From Eonycteris spelaea (taxonomy: Eukaryota; Chordata; Mammalia; Chiroptera; Pteropodidae), in the NCBI GenBank assembly GCA_003508835.1, contig PUFA01000116.1, positions 2,666,001 through 2,730,000 on the forward strand: DNA of 64,000 nucleotides, given 5' to 3'. A program made the position numbers and the translations under genes. How positions within the stretch are numbered: position 1 is the stretch's first letter; every line of letters begins with the position of its first letter. Below, piece after piece: positions 1 to 11,699 of the stretch. Under the pieces are notes generated by a model. It made no database searches. It worked only from the letters and a program-made list of their open reading frames with translations, and was not told the DNA's origin.

Positions 1-39
1 ACTGGTACCAGTCCGCGGCCCTGGGTTGGGGACCTCTGG
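1..39 (-). mobile_element. Terminal end of a hAT-Charlie (MER1-like) element, cut by the window edge
   Basis: The sequence reads actggtaccagtccgcggcc and then ggttggggacctctg. This is the inner and terminal-inverted-repeat end of the same non-autonomous hAT family seen complete at 7260-7452 and 33957-34182. Only the last ~39 bases are inside the window. The orientation matches the 33957 copy and is opposite to the 7260 copy. Confidence 0.75.
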
Positions 40-1985
40 ACTAGGGTATGTCATAGGTCTGTGTGTGTCCTTGCAGCTTCCATGGACACGTGGCTGTCTA
101 CCTTCCTTTGGGGAACGGACTTTGCCCAAGGTTGTTGTAACATTAAAGCACATTAAAGAAGGCTGAAATGTCAACAAGCTCTGAAAGAGGGCAATTAGCA
201 ATACAAATGTGAGCTTCCACCACTGGTGATAAACACAATAAACAAAACTGTAAGGGCATTTTTTTTAGTCTTTCCAGGTGAACAGCATAAGCCCTGATAT
301 AAAAGCCATTTCCAATGGGACTGAGGGTGGGTCACTGGACTTATTTGATGTGACAGCCAACTGTCTGGACGGCATTACTGGTAATGACATGGTCACAGCT
401 GAAAACCATCTTCAGCTCACAAAGTTAGCTCCTGGGAAGTTATTACGCCTTCATAACTGCACTCGGTGTTCAATCGTTTTCCACAAGCCGTCCTGGACCC
501 TGGCCTGGGATCCACTCAGGACTCTGCAGAGCGGGCATCCACAGAGCCAGCTCATTGCAGTCCACTCCCTTTCTCCTTAACTCAGCGATGGGTGGGAATT
601 GGGCCCTGACAGGAAAACGTCACTGGTACTTGGCTTCTGAGAGGAGGCTAGGTGACCCCACACCCACAGTAAACAGCCATTTTTCTTCTTGGTTATTACC
701 ACTTATTCAATACCTGGGCACAGTCCGTTTTTTTCTGGACCTTGGCTCAACCCTCAGTCCCAGCTGAAAGACTTTCTTGAAGCTTCTTCTGAAGCAGTTC
801 CCTGAATCATGCTTGGGTTTCCTGACCTGCAGCCCACAGTCAAGCTTCAAGGAAGTCCCAACTGACTTCCATCTGGTCACAGAGTTTCATCAAACCTCCC
901 GGATCTTTCCATCCATTAGAATGTCACTGAGGTCACTAATTCTATTTTTCACTAAGAGCTAAGTTTCCTTCAAACTCCTACTTTCTAGGAGAACAACTAG
1001 CTTACCTTGGCTATAACTCATTCACATCTGTGTTTCTAGGTGTAAATCAATTTGGAATAATTGAGAAGGAAGGCTATCTTGAGCCGTACAGGATTAGTCT
1101 CATACAACCCATGGTTTGGAGAGAGGATTTTTTCCCCCTGCAATAGACCTAATTATATACATTCTGTTCTGTGTGGTTCCAATCATTTTTTTTTTTTTTG
1201 TAAACTTGGGGCTATATTATCCCCCTGGAATGGCTAGAATGAAATCCTAGTTCATCACTAAGCATAGTTAGAAGAACATTTATAACGGACTTTGAATAAA
1301 CCATGACCAACTTTGCATGAACATGAATTTGGAAAGAGGAGTTAATTTTTAAGATATGTTGCTTCCTCCCTTCCTAAATAATGAGGCAAATAAAAAAATT
1401 GTATAGAATTGGAATTTAATTGGTCACTGGTCAGTAAGCCAATAGAGACCATGTTTCCTTTTGAACCTGGAGATGTCCAGGAATTAAGGAGACCAAACAA
1501 ATCCCATTTTATTTTAAAAATAAATAAGTCCCTTCAAAAAAAGAAAGCCACTTCCAACTTAGGTCATTGAGCTCCTTGCCATATGCAGGGCACTCGTTTT
1601 GCATTCTGTGAAGGCTCAATGTTTTCCTTTGTGACGTGAGAGGCCCAGAAGAACTGAGAATGTCCCGCTGTGGCCTCAGTGTGTCCTGGTCTCTCAGGAT
1701 GACGTCCCTGACCCCAACTCTTGCACATGACGCTGGCTTCTGTCTCTCTCTCCCACCTCACTGCCCATGTGACAGCTGCCAGTCAGTAACAATCTGCCCT
1801 CTGGACAACCGTCCTCAACCACTGAAGGAGTCCAGGACATGCTGCCCCCAAAAGTGCCACTCTGGAATATTATTTTGAGTGAAAGGCACCTGAAAAAGGG
1901 CAAGAGCAGGGAGAGGCTTTCTCCGAACTCGTTATTGTTATCCACCTAAAGATATTTTCCCATAAGGAACCGGTGTCACAGATCC
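40..1985. other. Intronic sequence, no feature recognised
   Basis: No repeat or exon is recognised. The short open frames at 278-962 and 1564-1945 have no family resemblance and no splice-site context. A run of 14 T lies at 1186-1199, but no SINE body is attached on either side. Confidence 0.6.
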
Positions 1986-1989
1986 CTCC

Positions 1990-2355
1990 CCACGAGTGTC
2001 AACCCCAGGGAAGACAGACTCTTACCACAGGAGAGGAGACTAAAAGTCCTACCATACCCAGACACACTTTGTCAAAGACCCCTATGTCTCCCATCTACTC
2101 TTGTAAGGGTCCATTCACCTTCCCCTAGAAATCATTTGTTGCCACCTGTCCTCCCCTTCCTCTATTAAGATGGTACATAAGCTCTCAAATCTCATCATTT
2201 TGGAGGTATTCACTTTTTCCTGTGAGGCCTCGTGCATGTAATATTAAAAATTAGTAAACCATGTACCTCTCTCCTGTCAGGGTTCCTACTGTCAGTTTAT
2301 TTCACAGATCCGGCTATTGCACCTGGAGGGTAGAGGGAAAACCTTTCCTTCTCTA
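1990..2355 (+). repeat. Possible 3' half of an ERV1-type solo LTR
   Basis: The stretch has the order expected of a class I endogenous retroviral LTR. A U3-like segment (preceding ttaagatggtacataagctc) is followed by an R/U5-like part with a short AT-rich poly(A)-signal-like region near 2240, then tctcctgtcagg and a purine-rich end (gggtagagggaaaa near 2327). No internal retroviral coding sequence adjoins it. The 5' boundary is not visible and no target duplication was found. It could instead be another LTR class, so the call is tentative. Confidence 0.4.
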
Positions 2356-2962
2356 TAACTACTCCCGAAACCAGCAGAAACTGGGACCCTTTCCTGCTAC
2401 AGCACCACAGAACACCTTCCACCACGGCTTGTGTGGTGGTGCTCTGACGGGGTTCCTTCCACAAATCCAAGTCTTCTGGTTTATGTGAGGGAATGTCTTG
2501 GTACTTAACTCTCTGCTGCTTCTTGGTCTGCAACCTCCCCATGTCACTGTCCCCTGAGTTTTCAGTCACACTTTTGGATTTTTGCCCAAGACTCAAATTA
2601 ACTCAAAAGGCGAATGTAGCAGCACAAGGCTGGCTGGGTACTTCTCCACCACTCCCCACCCCCCCTCACCCCACGGCTAGAGCCTTGTCACACTGTTAAG
2701 CCAACTGCTAGATGTGCTGACTTCACTGTGCTCTATTCTGAAGAAAGTGGTCTTCCTGAGAAGCAGTCGAGGACCAGGTTTGCAGACCTTAATTGCTGTG
2801 TGTTTGTGTTGTGTGTTTGGAGGGTGAATTAGAAATATATGAAAAGTTGGAAACGGGACTCCTGGGAGTGCATCCAAGGCACCCAGGTGGGAAGACTAAA
2901 GAAAATAAAAATTTAAAACCATTTTTTGGAATCTGAGCATGTTTGTAATTGGCTATGAGGAA

Positions 2963-3010
2963 GTGTGTGCATGTGTGTGTGTGCGTGCATATGAGAGAGA
3001 GAGAGAAAGA
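2963..3010. repeat. (TG)n/(GA)n compound microsatellite
   Basis: An interrupted TG run (2963-2990) passes directly into a GA run (2992-3010). It is a simple repeat with no coding meaning. Confidence 0.9.
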
Positions 3011-6000
3011 TAATAAACTGTGCCTAACACCCTTCCAGACGTTGCAGACAGGATGGCAGGCTTCCATAAATAATTCATGTTTCTTTGTCTTATTCTCACA
3101 GTAATCAGCATATTTCCTTCTACTGTCCCAAATGAAAAGCTTTTTGAGTCCTTCAATTTACACTTGACCCTTTTAAATCACACATTTACTCTGCTTTGCA
3201 CTGTAAATGCTAAATAATTTAGACACAAATACACAAAGAAGCAAAATTATTACATTTGAAAAGATCCTAGAAACTTCAACGATCTTCCCTCTCAATGATT
3301 CCCAACTGATTTAAAAATCACATCTTGCTTTGTTTCCTAGAAATTTGAATTTCATGTTAAAATTCTATCTGTATTTACATCCATCACGTTTGCACAGATC
3401 CAGATTGGTCAGTGGCAAACAACACGAATCTGTCTGAAAACACGTGCGGTGTGCCCGCCAGGAGAGAGAAGAGTAAAACCATCATGCGCGCCTCCTTTGA
3501 GGAAAGAGTTTTCCCCCCACTGAATTAGCAATTTAGATAGAATTCTACACGATCTATTAAAAGTGCACAATGCAGAGAAAATACCATGTGTCCCACCTTC
3601 GTATATTCCCTTGGTGTGTTTCAAGAACTATGACTGGAAGTATCAGACCTTAAATCACCCTGTAATTGCTGGGCAGCAAATAGCAACTTCAAGTTCCACG
3701 CAGTGACAAGGCTAAATGGAAGAAGAAATTTGTAATAGTTGTGCCTAAGAAAAAGGGTAGCTTGAAAAATTATCTACGAATTTAGCTAAAACACAATGTC
3801 ACCACCACTGGGGAGTTGCAAGGGAAGAGAGAATGTCACCATCCAAGTATTTCACTTAGCAAATTGTTGAATGCCCCACCCCCCACAACCCTTAAACGTT
3901 CTGGCCCATCACCTGTAATTATATGGAATGAGCTCTTTAAGAAATTCTAAGCACGTTTAAAACAAAGGCAGACGCGAAAAGTAATTACTGATTGTAATTT
4001 TCCCCACCGTGTGGAACAGTCGCCGGTGGAGGCGCTGGCCAAGGACGCTTGTCAATACCTCTTGCAAAGACAGCATATGTCTCAACATTATTTTCTTTTC
4101 AGTTAGGATTAAAAACAAAACAAAACAAAACTTGCCCAGAGGCAGATGTTCTTGTTAGAAACAAGAAATATTATTTATTTCATGTGCTTTTATTGTCATG
4201 CCCTTTTAATTATTTTTAAATAATGACATCCTTACTTTCTGTATCATGAACATCCTGGAAAATCAGGTGTCAATGTAAAATAACTGCGTTTCTTGTGTTC
4301 TGAAACGGGTATTTATTTGAGTGCATGTAGCTTGCGAATAACCAATACGGGCAACATTTTAGATTTCCACATTCAATATTTCTGAAGACTTAAGTTATTA
4401 CGCTGGATGAAGAACAAGAATGAGAAGCCAGCATGCTAGGTCTCCCATTAAACAAAAGATCCACTGTCATTTGGAAATGAAAGGCTGGACTTATAGAAGT
4501 TACTCTACATGGAGACGGACGGGCTGGGAAGGTCCCACAGCGCGCCCACCTTCATGCAGGAAGGCATGTGATGGAGCCGATCGTGACGTCCTTGCTGGAC
4601 ACGGCTGAGTGACAGAGGTGCTAGCCAGGTGCACTTTCCATGTACTGAACTGCGGGAGGGAGACTTCAGTTGGTGTGTGTGTCACATGCCTGTTCTTCGC
4701 CTGTTTCTGCTTAATATTGTGAGCAACAACTTGCAAGGGAAAGCAAACTCGTGAAGTCTGCAGATGAGCCAAACAACACATTTTCATACAGCTTTCAGAG
4801 CAAAATTAATGTGATAGAAATAGATTGGAAAAATAAAACAATAATATACTAATGAATTAGGATTACGTAGAAAATTTTCCAGTTTAAAATCAAAGTAGAG
4901 AATAGAAATATATGACTGGACATGATTTCATGTGAAAATGATTGGAAGACTTTACACAAAAATGCTATCTTTACCAGCAGTGAAATAAATGAAGTTACAT
5001 AAAAAGTTAATCTAATATTGTCACACCACTGAAGGATCTGGTATCTAAAACATAGCAGGATGTGCCTGGTTGTACTGTATTCGGCCCTAGTCAGGACATA
5101 CACGAATGTTTGTATTTATCTGTGGTTGTCATAATCAGGAGAGCACTGATAAATGTGATGATGTCAAAGGAAAGTAAAATCCAGAACTGCTGGAACAACT
5201 AGGGATTTTCAGTCTGGAGATGTGTCAAGACTTGATGGTGGTTTTCATATACTCAAAAGGCTGGGAAATAAAAAGCATAAGCTTTCTATATTTTTTCCTG
5301 CATAGGGCAGAGCTAGAATTACTGAATCTAAGTTACAGGAACACAGTTGTGACTCAAAGGTGCTACAAAGCCTTTTGATCAATGCTCTATCCTGCGTCAA
5401 AAGATACTGAGATATCCAAGTAGGCTCCTGGAGTATCTGGTTAGAATGTTAGGGACAAGTTTGCTACAAAGGGTGGAAATTCAGGTGGGGTTGAGGAAAT
5501 AAGAGTTTGAGGCTGATTTTCAGTATCATCCAGGGAACTGAGACACACAGCCATGAGATGTTGCTTTTACCCCGTGGATTCAGACATGATCTGAAACAGG
5601 AGAGTCTGCTCCAGTGAGGGAGGCTTACCTCCTAAAAGGGAGTGGCCGTGGAAGCACGGAAAGAGACAGAGAGCATAAGGTGCCTGCAAGAAGGGTATCA
5701 CAAGACAGAAATAAGGTACCCGAACGCTATCTGAGGGTTCAGATGGCCAGAGGCCTTAGGAAACAGCTGCCCTCAAACTCTATCTCATTGATTATACTTT
5801 TTTTGTCCCATACATATGTCACCCCCAATGGGATCTGTGTGTGTGCTGCTCAGTATTGGTCAAAACACAGGTGACCCCTGCATCTGGAATGTGTAGTTGG
5901 ATAAATGTATCTAGGTGGAAAGCTGGAGAAGGCCATTTAAAGATCTTTGTGAGAAAACATGAAGGGCAGAGAAACTTGAATAAGTGCAAAAAAATTCTTA

Positions 6001-7259
6001 AGTTAGCTGGTCACAGGATTCATAAACCAACCAATCAGGTTCTGCCTTCTGACTTTTCTCACAATCCAGGCAAGACTGACTGGCCTGCCACATCCTCCTT
6101 CCCTTAAGTCAAGCAGTGAGGGGTCTAAGAATCAAGCCCTGGAGCAGAATTAGGTGGGTGGGAATCACTGCTCCGGTGCTGAAGGAAGGGGCGAGGTGTC
6201 TGCTGACCACCACAGAATTACAGGCAGACCCTGCTCTGTGGTCTGGTACCTCCTCCGCCCTACAGCAATGGGTCTGACGTTACCCACGGTCTGTTCTAAC
6301 CCATTCACTCTGGTTTTGCTTCGTTTTCTGTAGCAAAGGAGTACTGCAACCTGCAGAGTGCCATCTATGACACCCAGAGCTGGAGGGAAGGAAACAGGAA
6401 GTCGACCACTGTGTTTCCTCTTTTGAGTAACTGAGCCCTTCAAATCAATGTTTCAGCGTCAAGTGTTTAACTGAATAGACTCATGTTGATCATCAAGGGG
6501 CACAGGGGTGCAGCACTGCTGTTTTGTTTATTTTGATTCAAGAAAACAGATTTGGCGAAAGAGGAGAAAAAGGAGAAACACATTTATTATATCCTCAAAA
6601 TGAGGGAGGGGAGAAATACATGGAGTTGTTTTATAGTTAAACGAAGCAAAACCTACTCTAGGAGACCCTCCCAGCAGTACCTTTAATCATTCCTGATGTT
6701 GAACTATTTATTCTTTTTGCTTTCATATCCCAGGATGCTGCAAACAAACAAAAACCCTCACCTTTCTATTATCTTACCCTCTTTTCCAACCAGCCCCTCT
6801 CTACCTTTCAGATTAAGCCACACCTGAGGGACCAGCCTTCCGCCATCCCCACTCACCCGTGGGAACAGGTCAAGATCTACTAATCCACCATACGTGAGTA
6901 TAAAAAAATGTAAAAAAATAAAATCCTGGAAAAGAGAATGAATCTGTATGCCCAGATCAGGCATCTAAAATCACATCTTTTTGTTTTATTTTGCTCCTCC
7001 CCCCAAAATTTGCTTTTTAAATATTTATTATTGAGCCTTAATACGCTAAGATAATGTCCTTATGTTTAGCTATTTTAGTGCAATTGTTTAAAAAATTCAA
7101 AATATGTTTTAAAGAGTATTATAAAGGAGCAGTTATTTAATTTGTTTGAAAATTATTTTCTTATCCTCTCAGTGAGCATACTTTCAATTGAGCTTTCACT
7201 AGATTCAGGTTAGAAGAGTTTTATGAAACTAAGTAAGGAATGAAAATAAGGGTTTATAG
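3011..7259. other. Intronic sequence, mostly unique
   Basis: No transposon or exon is recognised over about 4.2 kb. An (AAAAC)n patch lies near 4113-4131. The segment 3900-4080 is rich in TAATTA-type homeodomain cores and low in repeat character (see findings). Small open frames at 4420-4608, 5614-6107 and 6165-6443 look like chance frames. An AT-rich block begins near 6900. Confidence 0.5.
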
Positions 7260-7452
7260 CAGGAGTCCCCAACCCCGGGCCAGGGACCAGTACTGGTCTG
7301 TGGCCTGTTAGGAACCAGGCCACACAGCAGAAGGTGAGTAGCAGGCCGCTCCCCAGCTCTAGCATCACCACCTCAGCTCCGCCTCACACCATCAGGCATT
7401 AGATTCTCACAGGAACACCAGCCCCTGGTGCCAAAAGGGTTGGGGCCCGCTG
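7260..7452 (+). mobile_element. hAT-Charlie MITE (MER1-like), complete 193-bp copy
   Basis: The copy starts caggagtccccaaccc and ends ggttggggcccgctg, so its termini are inverted-repeat versions of each other. Inside is the family signature cctgttaggaaccaggcc and cattagattctcac. Flanks read gtttatag on the left and gttatagc on the right, a slightly decayed 8-bp target duplication as expected for hAT elements. It has no coding capacity. Confidence 0.85.
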
Positions 7453-7555
7453 GTTATAGCAAGAGTTTCGCTGCGTCTCGTCTAATATTCTGATGTCCTA
7501 CATGCTTAACACACACAATTTCCAGATAAACATATCGACAATGAGATGAAAAATA

Positions 7556-7890
7556 CAATTGTCCCTCCATATCCATAGGTTCCACATCTGTGGATTTAAC
7601 CAACCGGTAATGAAAAACGTTAGGGGAAAAAAGTTACATTCTTGCAGATGTGTATTACGTAGTTAGTCCTATGATGGTTGCATCCGTGTTGACCACGTAC
7701 AGACTTTTTTTCTTGTCCTTATTTCCTAAACAATACAGTATAACAACTATTGACAAAGCATTTACATTATATTGTAAGGTAGGCATTTAGGTGCATTACT
7801 CAGGCATTGTAAGTAATGTAGAGAGGAGTTACAGTATACCAGGGGGTGTGCGCAGGTTACAGACAAATGCTACACCGTTTTATAGTGACA
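7556..7890 (-). mobile_element. Tigger/MER2-type DNA transposon fragment
   Basis: The sequence opens at a TA dinucleotide with caattgtccctccatatcc, the TcMar-Tigger MER2 terminal repeat. It continues with ggatttaaccaacc, then cctaaacaatacagtataac, all diagnostic of MER2-like internal sequence. The distal terminal repeat cannot be found, so the copy is truncated or decayed near 7890. Confidence 0.8.
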
Positions 7891-9265
7891 GTGTCACTAG
7901 TTACTTCTGAATCGGGAAAGAGCTTTTCTGGCTTTAGTTTAACATTTCAAAATCTATTGGTGAAACAGCTTATCTCATTCCATGAAATTCTGAAGATATT
8001 GCATGTGTGCAAAGGAATGACTTGAGTTTAGAAATTTATTTTGAAAGAATGATATTTGCCAACTTACTAGCCTATACTCAAGTCTTTTGACTCTAAAAGC
8101 TGTTTGACTTATTCCACAATATCTGAAGTCATATTTATTCCACTTTTCTAAGCCTTTTGAAAAAACGATTCAGTGACTGATGTCCACACAGTGTTTTATC
8201 TATTCTAACCAGACCTTCAGAGAGTTTCTCCATATAACACAGGCTGCTACTGCCACCCACCCAGGATGGATATGACTGAGAGAGGTCCAGGGGGAAGGAC
8301 AATAGCTACTTGAGGAAGTAGAACATTATCCTTTTTATTTTTGCTGAAAAAAGTTATCCTCAAGAAGTGGAAATCTTTTAAAAAATTTATCTAAATCTAA
8401 ATTTAATAAATATAATTTATGTACATTTTATTTATTTGAAAGATTTTTTCTGCCCTTCTAATATATACAGTTTAGTTGTTTTATTTTCTTATTATAGTAA
8501 ATATTAAACCTTGAAAAAATCTACTGTGATTACATAGGAGCTGACTCTGAAGATGAATGTCAATTTAAATTGGTTTCTCTGACATTTATTAGTAATTCAA
8601 TTTTACTCTACGTAATTAACCATGAAATTATAAATAATTCAAATTAGAGAGGAAATATAGTCTTCAGACATCTCCAAATCATCAAAACTACTTTTAAATA
8701 TGTCAACCTGTCTTAAGAGTCAAAAACTTCATTGCCTTATTACATAAATTTTAATGAATAAAGTATCTTAAAAACACAATTTTCTTCATGTAGATATCCC
8801 GTGTCCTCAGTTTTTCTTTTAAAATCTTTCTTTGCCCTTTCTCATTTTTGGAAATTTATCCTAAATGTTCACAAGATAAAATATGGTACAAAGATTACAG
8901 AGACTTTGGACTACAATCTGTATGTCAATCCATCAAACCTTAATTTTAATTTGGAAAGGATGTAATTATATGTAGATCATAGTGATTTAATGCATTCAAT
9001 GTGTAAAAAGATGTTTAATTTAATTTTATTTGAATTTTGACTACTAGTAATACCTTTGGTCTACAAATATCAGATCTTCAGCAAACTCAAGGTAGTACAT
9101 GCCAAGGGATTAAAAAGCGTAAATCAAACAGAGCAAATAGACCATGACGATCGTGTGGGCTGCTTTTTCACACTTTGCTATGGAAGACAAGGACATTTAA
9201 AGTGCTAGTCCCTGAAATGTGTGGTTTTAATGCTGTGCTTCACGGAGCACTGCAGGTTTCATGTG
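7891..9265. other. AT-rich intronic sequence
   Basis: No repeat family or exon is recognised. The block 8330-9060 is strongly AT-rich with no open frame of note. It may include very old LINE sequence that has decayed beyond recognition. Confidence 0.5.
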
Positions 9266-9288
9266 CCCGTAACGTCTGTTGTTACGGG
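9266..9288. other. Perfect 8-bp inverted repeat (hairpin)
   Basis: Arms cccgtaac (9266-9273) and gttacggg (9281-9288) flank a 7-base loop. The hairpin lies 4 bases before a G-quadruplex motif. Confidence 0.8.
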
Positions 9289-9292
9289 TTCT

Positions 9293-9309
9293 GGGTGGGT
9301 GGGTGGGGG
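9293..9309 (+). other. G-quadruplex motif
   Basis: Three GGG runs and one GGGGG run are separated by single T residues (gggtgggtgggtggggg). This fits the canonical G3N1 quadruplex pattern with very short loops, which are usually the most stable. It is on the strand opposite to the template strand of the host gene's minus-strand transcript, so the RNA would be C-rich here. Confidence 0.8.
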
Positions 9310-9559
9310 TGCACGTAGGTGTGGCACTCGTAACTGTGCCCTCGTCCACCTCAAGATGCTCCATTTTAATCTTTTCTCATATTGGACTTTCAACTAGGAT
9401 CTCATTTAAAGAAAGTACAGTCCACTCAAAGTACATTTACATCTGATTTAAATTTCAATTAGAGGAAAATTAAATATATTTGTTTCCATAATGTCACCAT
9501 CCCTAAATTCTTCCATGTATAATTTAACATTTTTTTCCATCGTTAAAATAAAATTAGCT

Positions 9560-9974
9560 CAGTCTGAAAGGTGACAAACTATGATTCCAACTATATGACA
9601 TTCTGGAAAGGGCACCCGTATGAAGGCAAGAGACAGGTCAGTGACTGGCAGGGCTAAGTGGGGAAGGAGGGATGAACTGGCACAGTGGAGAGGATTTTGA
9701 GGGCAATGACATTGCTTTGTGTGCTAAATTAATGGTGGATACGTGTCTTTATACATTTATCCAAGCCCACAGAATGTACAGAACTAAGTGAGCCCCAGTG
9801 TAGATGACGAACTTGGAGTGACAATGATGTGTCAGTGTGCGTTCACCAGTGTAACAAATGTACCATCGGTGAGGGATGTGGATAATCGGGGAGACTGTGT
9901 GTGTGTGGTAGGGGGTGTAGAAGAACTCTCTGTACTTTCTACTCAATTTTGCTTTGAACCTGAAACTGATCTAA
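9560..9974 (+). mobile_element. 5'-truncated L1 3' end with perfect target duplication
   Basis: The text matches the 3' UTR of middle-aged L1M elements: tccaactatatgacattctg, gtgacaatgatgtgtcagtg, accatcggtgagggatg, then caattttgctttgaacctg and a short A-rich tail. The 15-bp direct repeat aaaataaaattagct occurs at 9545-9559 and 9975-9989, exactly flanking the insertion. This supports a single retroposition event. No ORF2 coding sequence is retained. Confidence 0.88.
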
Positions 9975-9989
9975 AAAATAAAATTAGCT

Positions 9990-10726
9990 TGTTTGTAGTT
10001 TATGTGAAGTATGTATCTTTACGATCAACTTCTTAGAATTACTTATATTTCCAAAGGTTTTTGGAAATGAACAATGGCGCCTATGGTTTCTTTTTATTTC
10101 TAAAAGGCAGGAAATTCATGGTAGAGTGAGACTTTGTAATGCTAAGTCTGCTTTGTGCAGGAAAACTTAGGGGACCAGAAAAGAAGCTTAGTACTTTTCA
10201 GGTAAAAGTGATTAAGAGACTGGTGAGATGCCACATATGTACCAGTCACAACTAGGGGCTGCAAAAATACGGCAGAAGCGTGAGCATTAATAGGGAAAAC
10301 AGACACTTCACAAAAGTGAGTGTACATATTTTTACACTAATATATTGGCACTGTGAAGACAACCCTGGCGCAATTGTACATATCTTGGTTTAATAAGAGC
10401 TCGGCACTGAATGGTTCATTTTTATTCACTTTCCTTATTCTTTCTGGGAACTTTTTTGGATCTCCCTTATCAGTCCCAATTTCCACACAGTCTGTTTCTT
10501 TCTGATTGAGAGGCACTGAAAACTCTCCCTTAGTCTACCTTTGTCACTGCTCTTATGCACGACTCAGTTCCCACACGAGGGCAGCCTCAGGCGGCGCTGT
10601 GTTCCACCTTTCCCACAGGGCTCCTGCGGCACACCCATCCATGCCTTCTGATGGAGCGTCCTACCTAGTTTTAGCTCTCCGACCCTTTACGCTAGGTCCC
10701 CTTTCTCTTCAGAGGAAGGGGGCATG
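9990..10726. other. Intronic sequence, no feature recognised
   Basis: No repeat family is recognised. The stretch 10500-10720 is GC-richer and contains a 73-codon open frame with no recognisable motif. Confidence 0.5.
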
Positions 10727-10965
10727 ATGGTTACAGTCTTGGGCTCCAGAATTAGATTGTCTTTATTCCTCCCACTCACTGCTTACTAATTGTGTGGTCT
10801 TGGGAAAATTAACCCACCTCTCTAAGCCCTGGTTTCCTCATTTACAAACTGGACTTAAAAGCAGTGACAACTTTTATAGGGTTGTTGCAAGGACTAAATG
10901 AAGAAATGCAGACAAAGTGCTGAGAGCGATGCTCAGCCTTCGGGAAGCCCTCAGCAAATGCCCAG
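10727..10965 (+). repeat. MIR SINE
   Basis: The order follows MIR: a tRNA-derived head (ggttacagtcttgggctcc), then core sequence cttactaattgtgtggtctt, then ccctggtttcctcatttaca and agggttgttgcaaggac, ending in cagcaaatg. It is diverged but nearly full length. Confidence 0.85.
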
Positions 10966-11015
10966 AACTACCCAACACGAAAACGCACCGGCCTGGGAAA
11001 CAGCATTTCTGGATG

Positions 11016-11498
11016 TATGCATTCCCTGTGGCTGTTGTAATGAAGTAACTCAAACTGGGTGGCTAAAAATAAAATAAATCAATTTTCTCAAAATGCTAGA
11101 GGCTAGAAATCTAAAATCAAGTGGCTTCAAAATCATGCTCTCTCTGAAGGGTCTATGGGAAGATCTGTTCCAAGACTTCATCTTAGATTCCAGTATTGCT
11201 GGCAATCCTTGGCATCCTTGGCTTGTAGAACCATCACTCCAACCTCTGCTTCTGCCCCTACACAGGGCTCGTGTGTATTTATGTCTTCACGTGGTGTTCT
11301 CTTCTCTGTGTGTGTCTCTGTGTCTCTTCTACTCTTCTTACAAGGACACCAGTCATACTGGATTAGGGCTCACCCAGATGACCTCATCTTAACTTGATTA
11401 TTGTGCAAAGAACCTTTGCCCATATAAGATCACATTCACAAGTACCATGGTTAGGACTTAAACATACCTTTTGAGGGGACACAATTCAACCTATAACA
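11016..11498 (-). mobile_element. MLT1-like (ERVL-MaLR) solo LTR
   Basis: On the plus strand it runs from gctgttgtaatgaagtaac through caaactgggtggc, catgctctctctgaagg and aaggacaccagtcatactgg to gacacaattcaacctataaca. This is the reverse complement of an MLT1 LTR. The LTR start (tgttataggttgaattgtg) is at the high coordinate. No internal gag/pol is attached. Confidence 0.82.
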
Positions 11499-11528
11499 CT
11501 AGGGAAGAGGTTCTACCACTGGATAGTT

Positions 11529-11679
11529 GCCTGCCTGCCTGCCTTTCTTCCTTCCTTCCTTTTTTCCTTCCTTCTTTTTCTTCCTTCCTTCCCTTCTTTC
11601 TCCCTCTCTCCCTCCCTCACTTCTTGCCTGCCTGCCTTCCTACCTTCATTCTTCCCTCTCTCCCTTTTTTCTCTTCTTC
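11529..11679. repeat. 150-bp polypyrimidine tract (TGCC/TTCC/CTCC)n
   Basis: The plus strand is nearly pure C/T with a few G from TGCC units at both ends. Long polypurine-polypyrimidine tracts can form triplex DNA. The overlapping Ser/Leu/Pro-rich open frames are low-complexity artefacts. Confidence 0.9.
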
Positions 11680-11699
11680 AATTGTTTCTCATATAGAAT

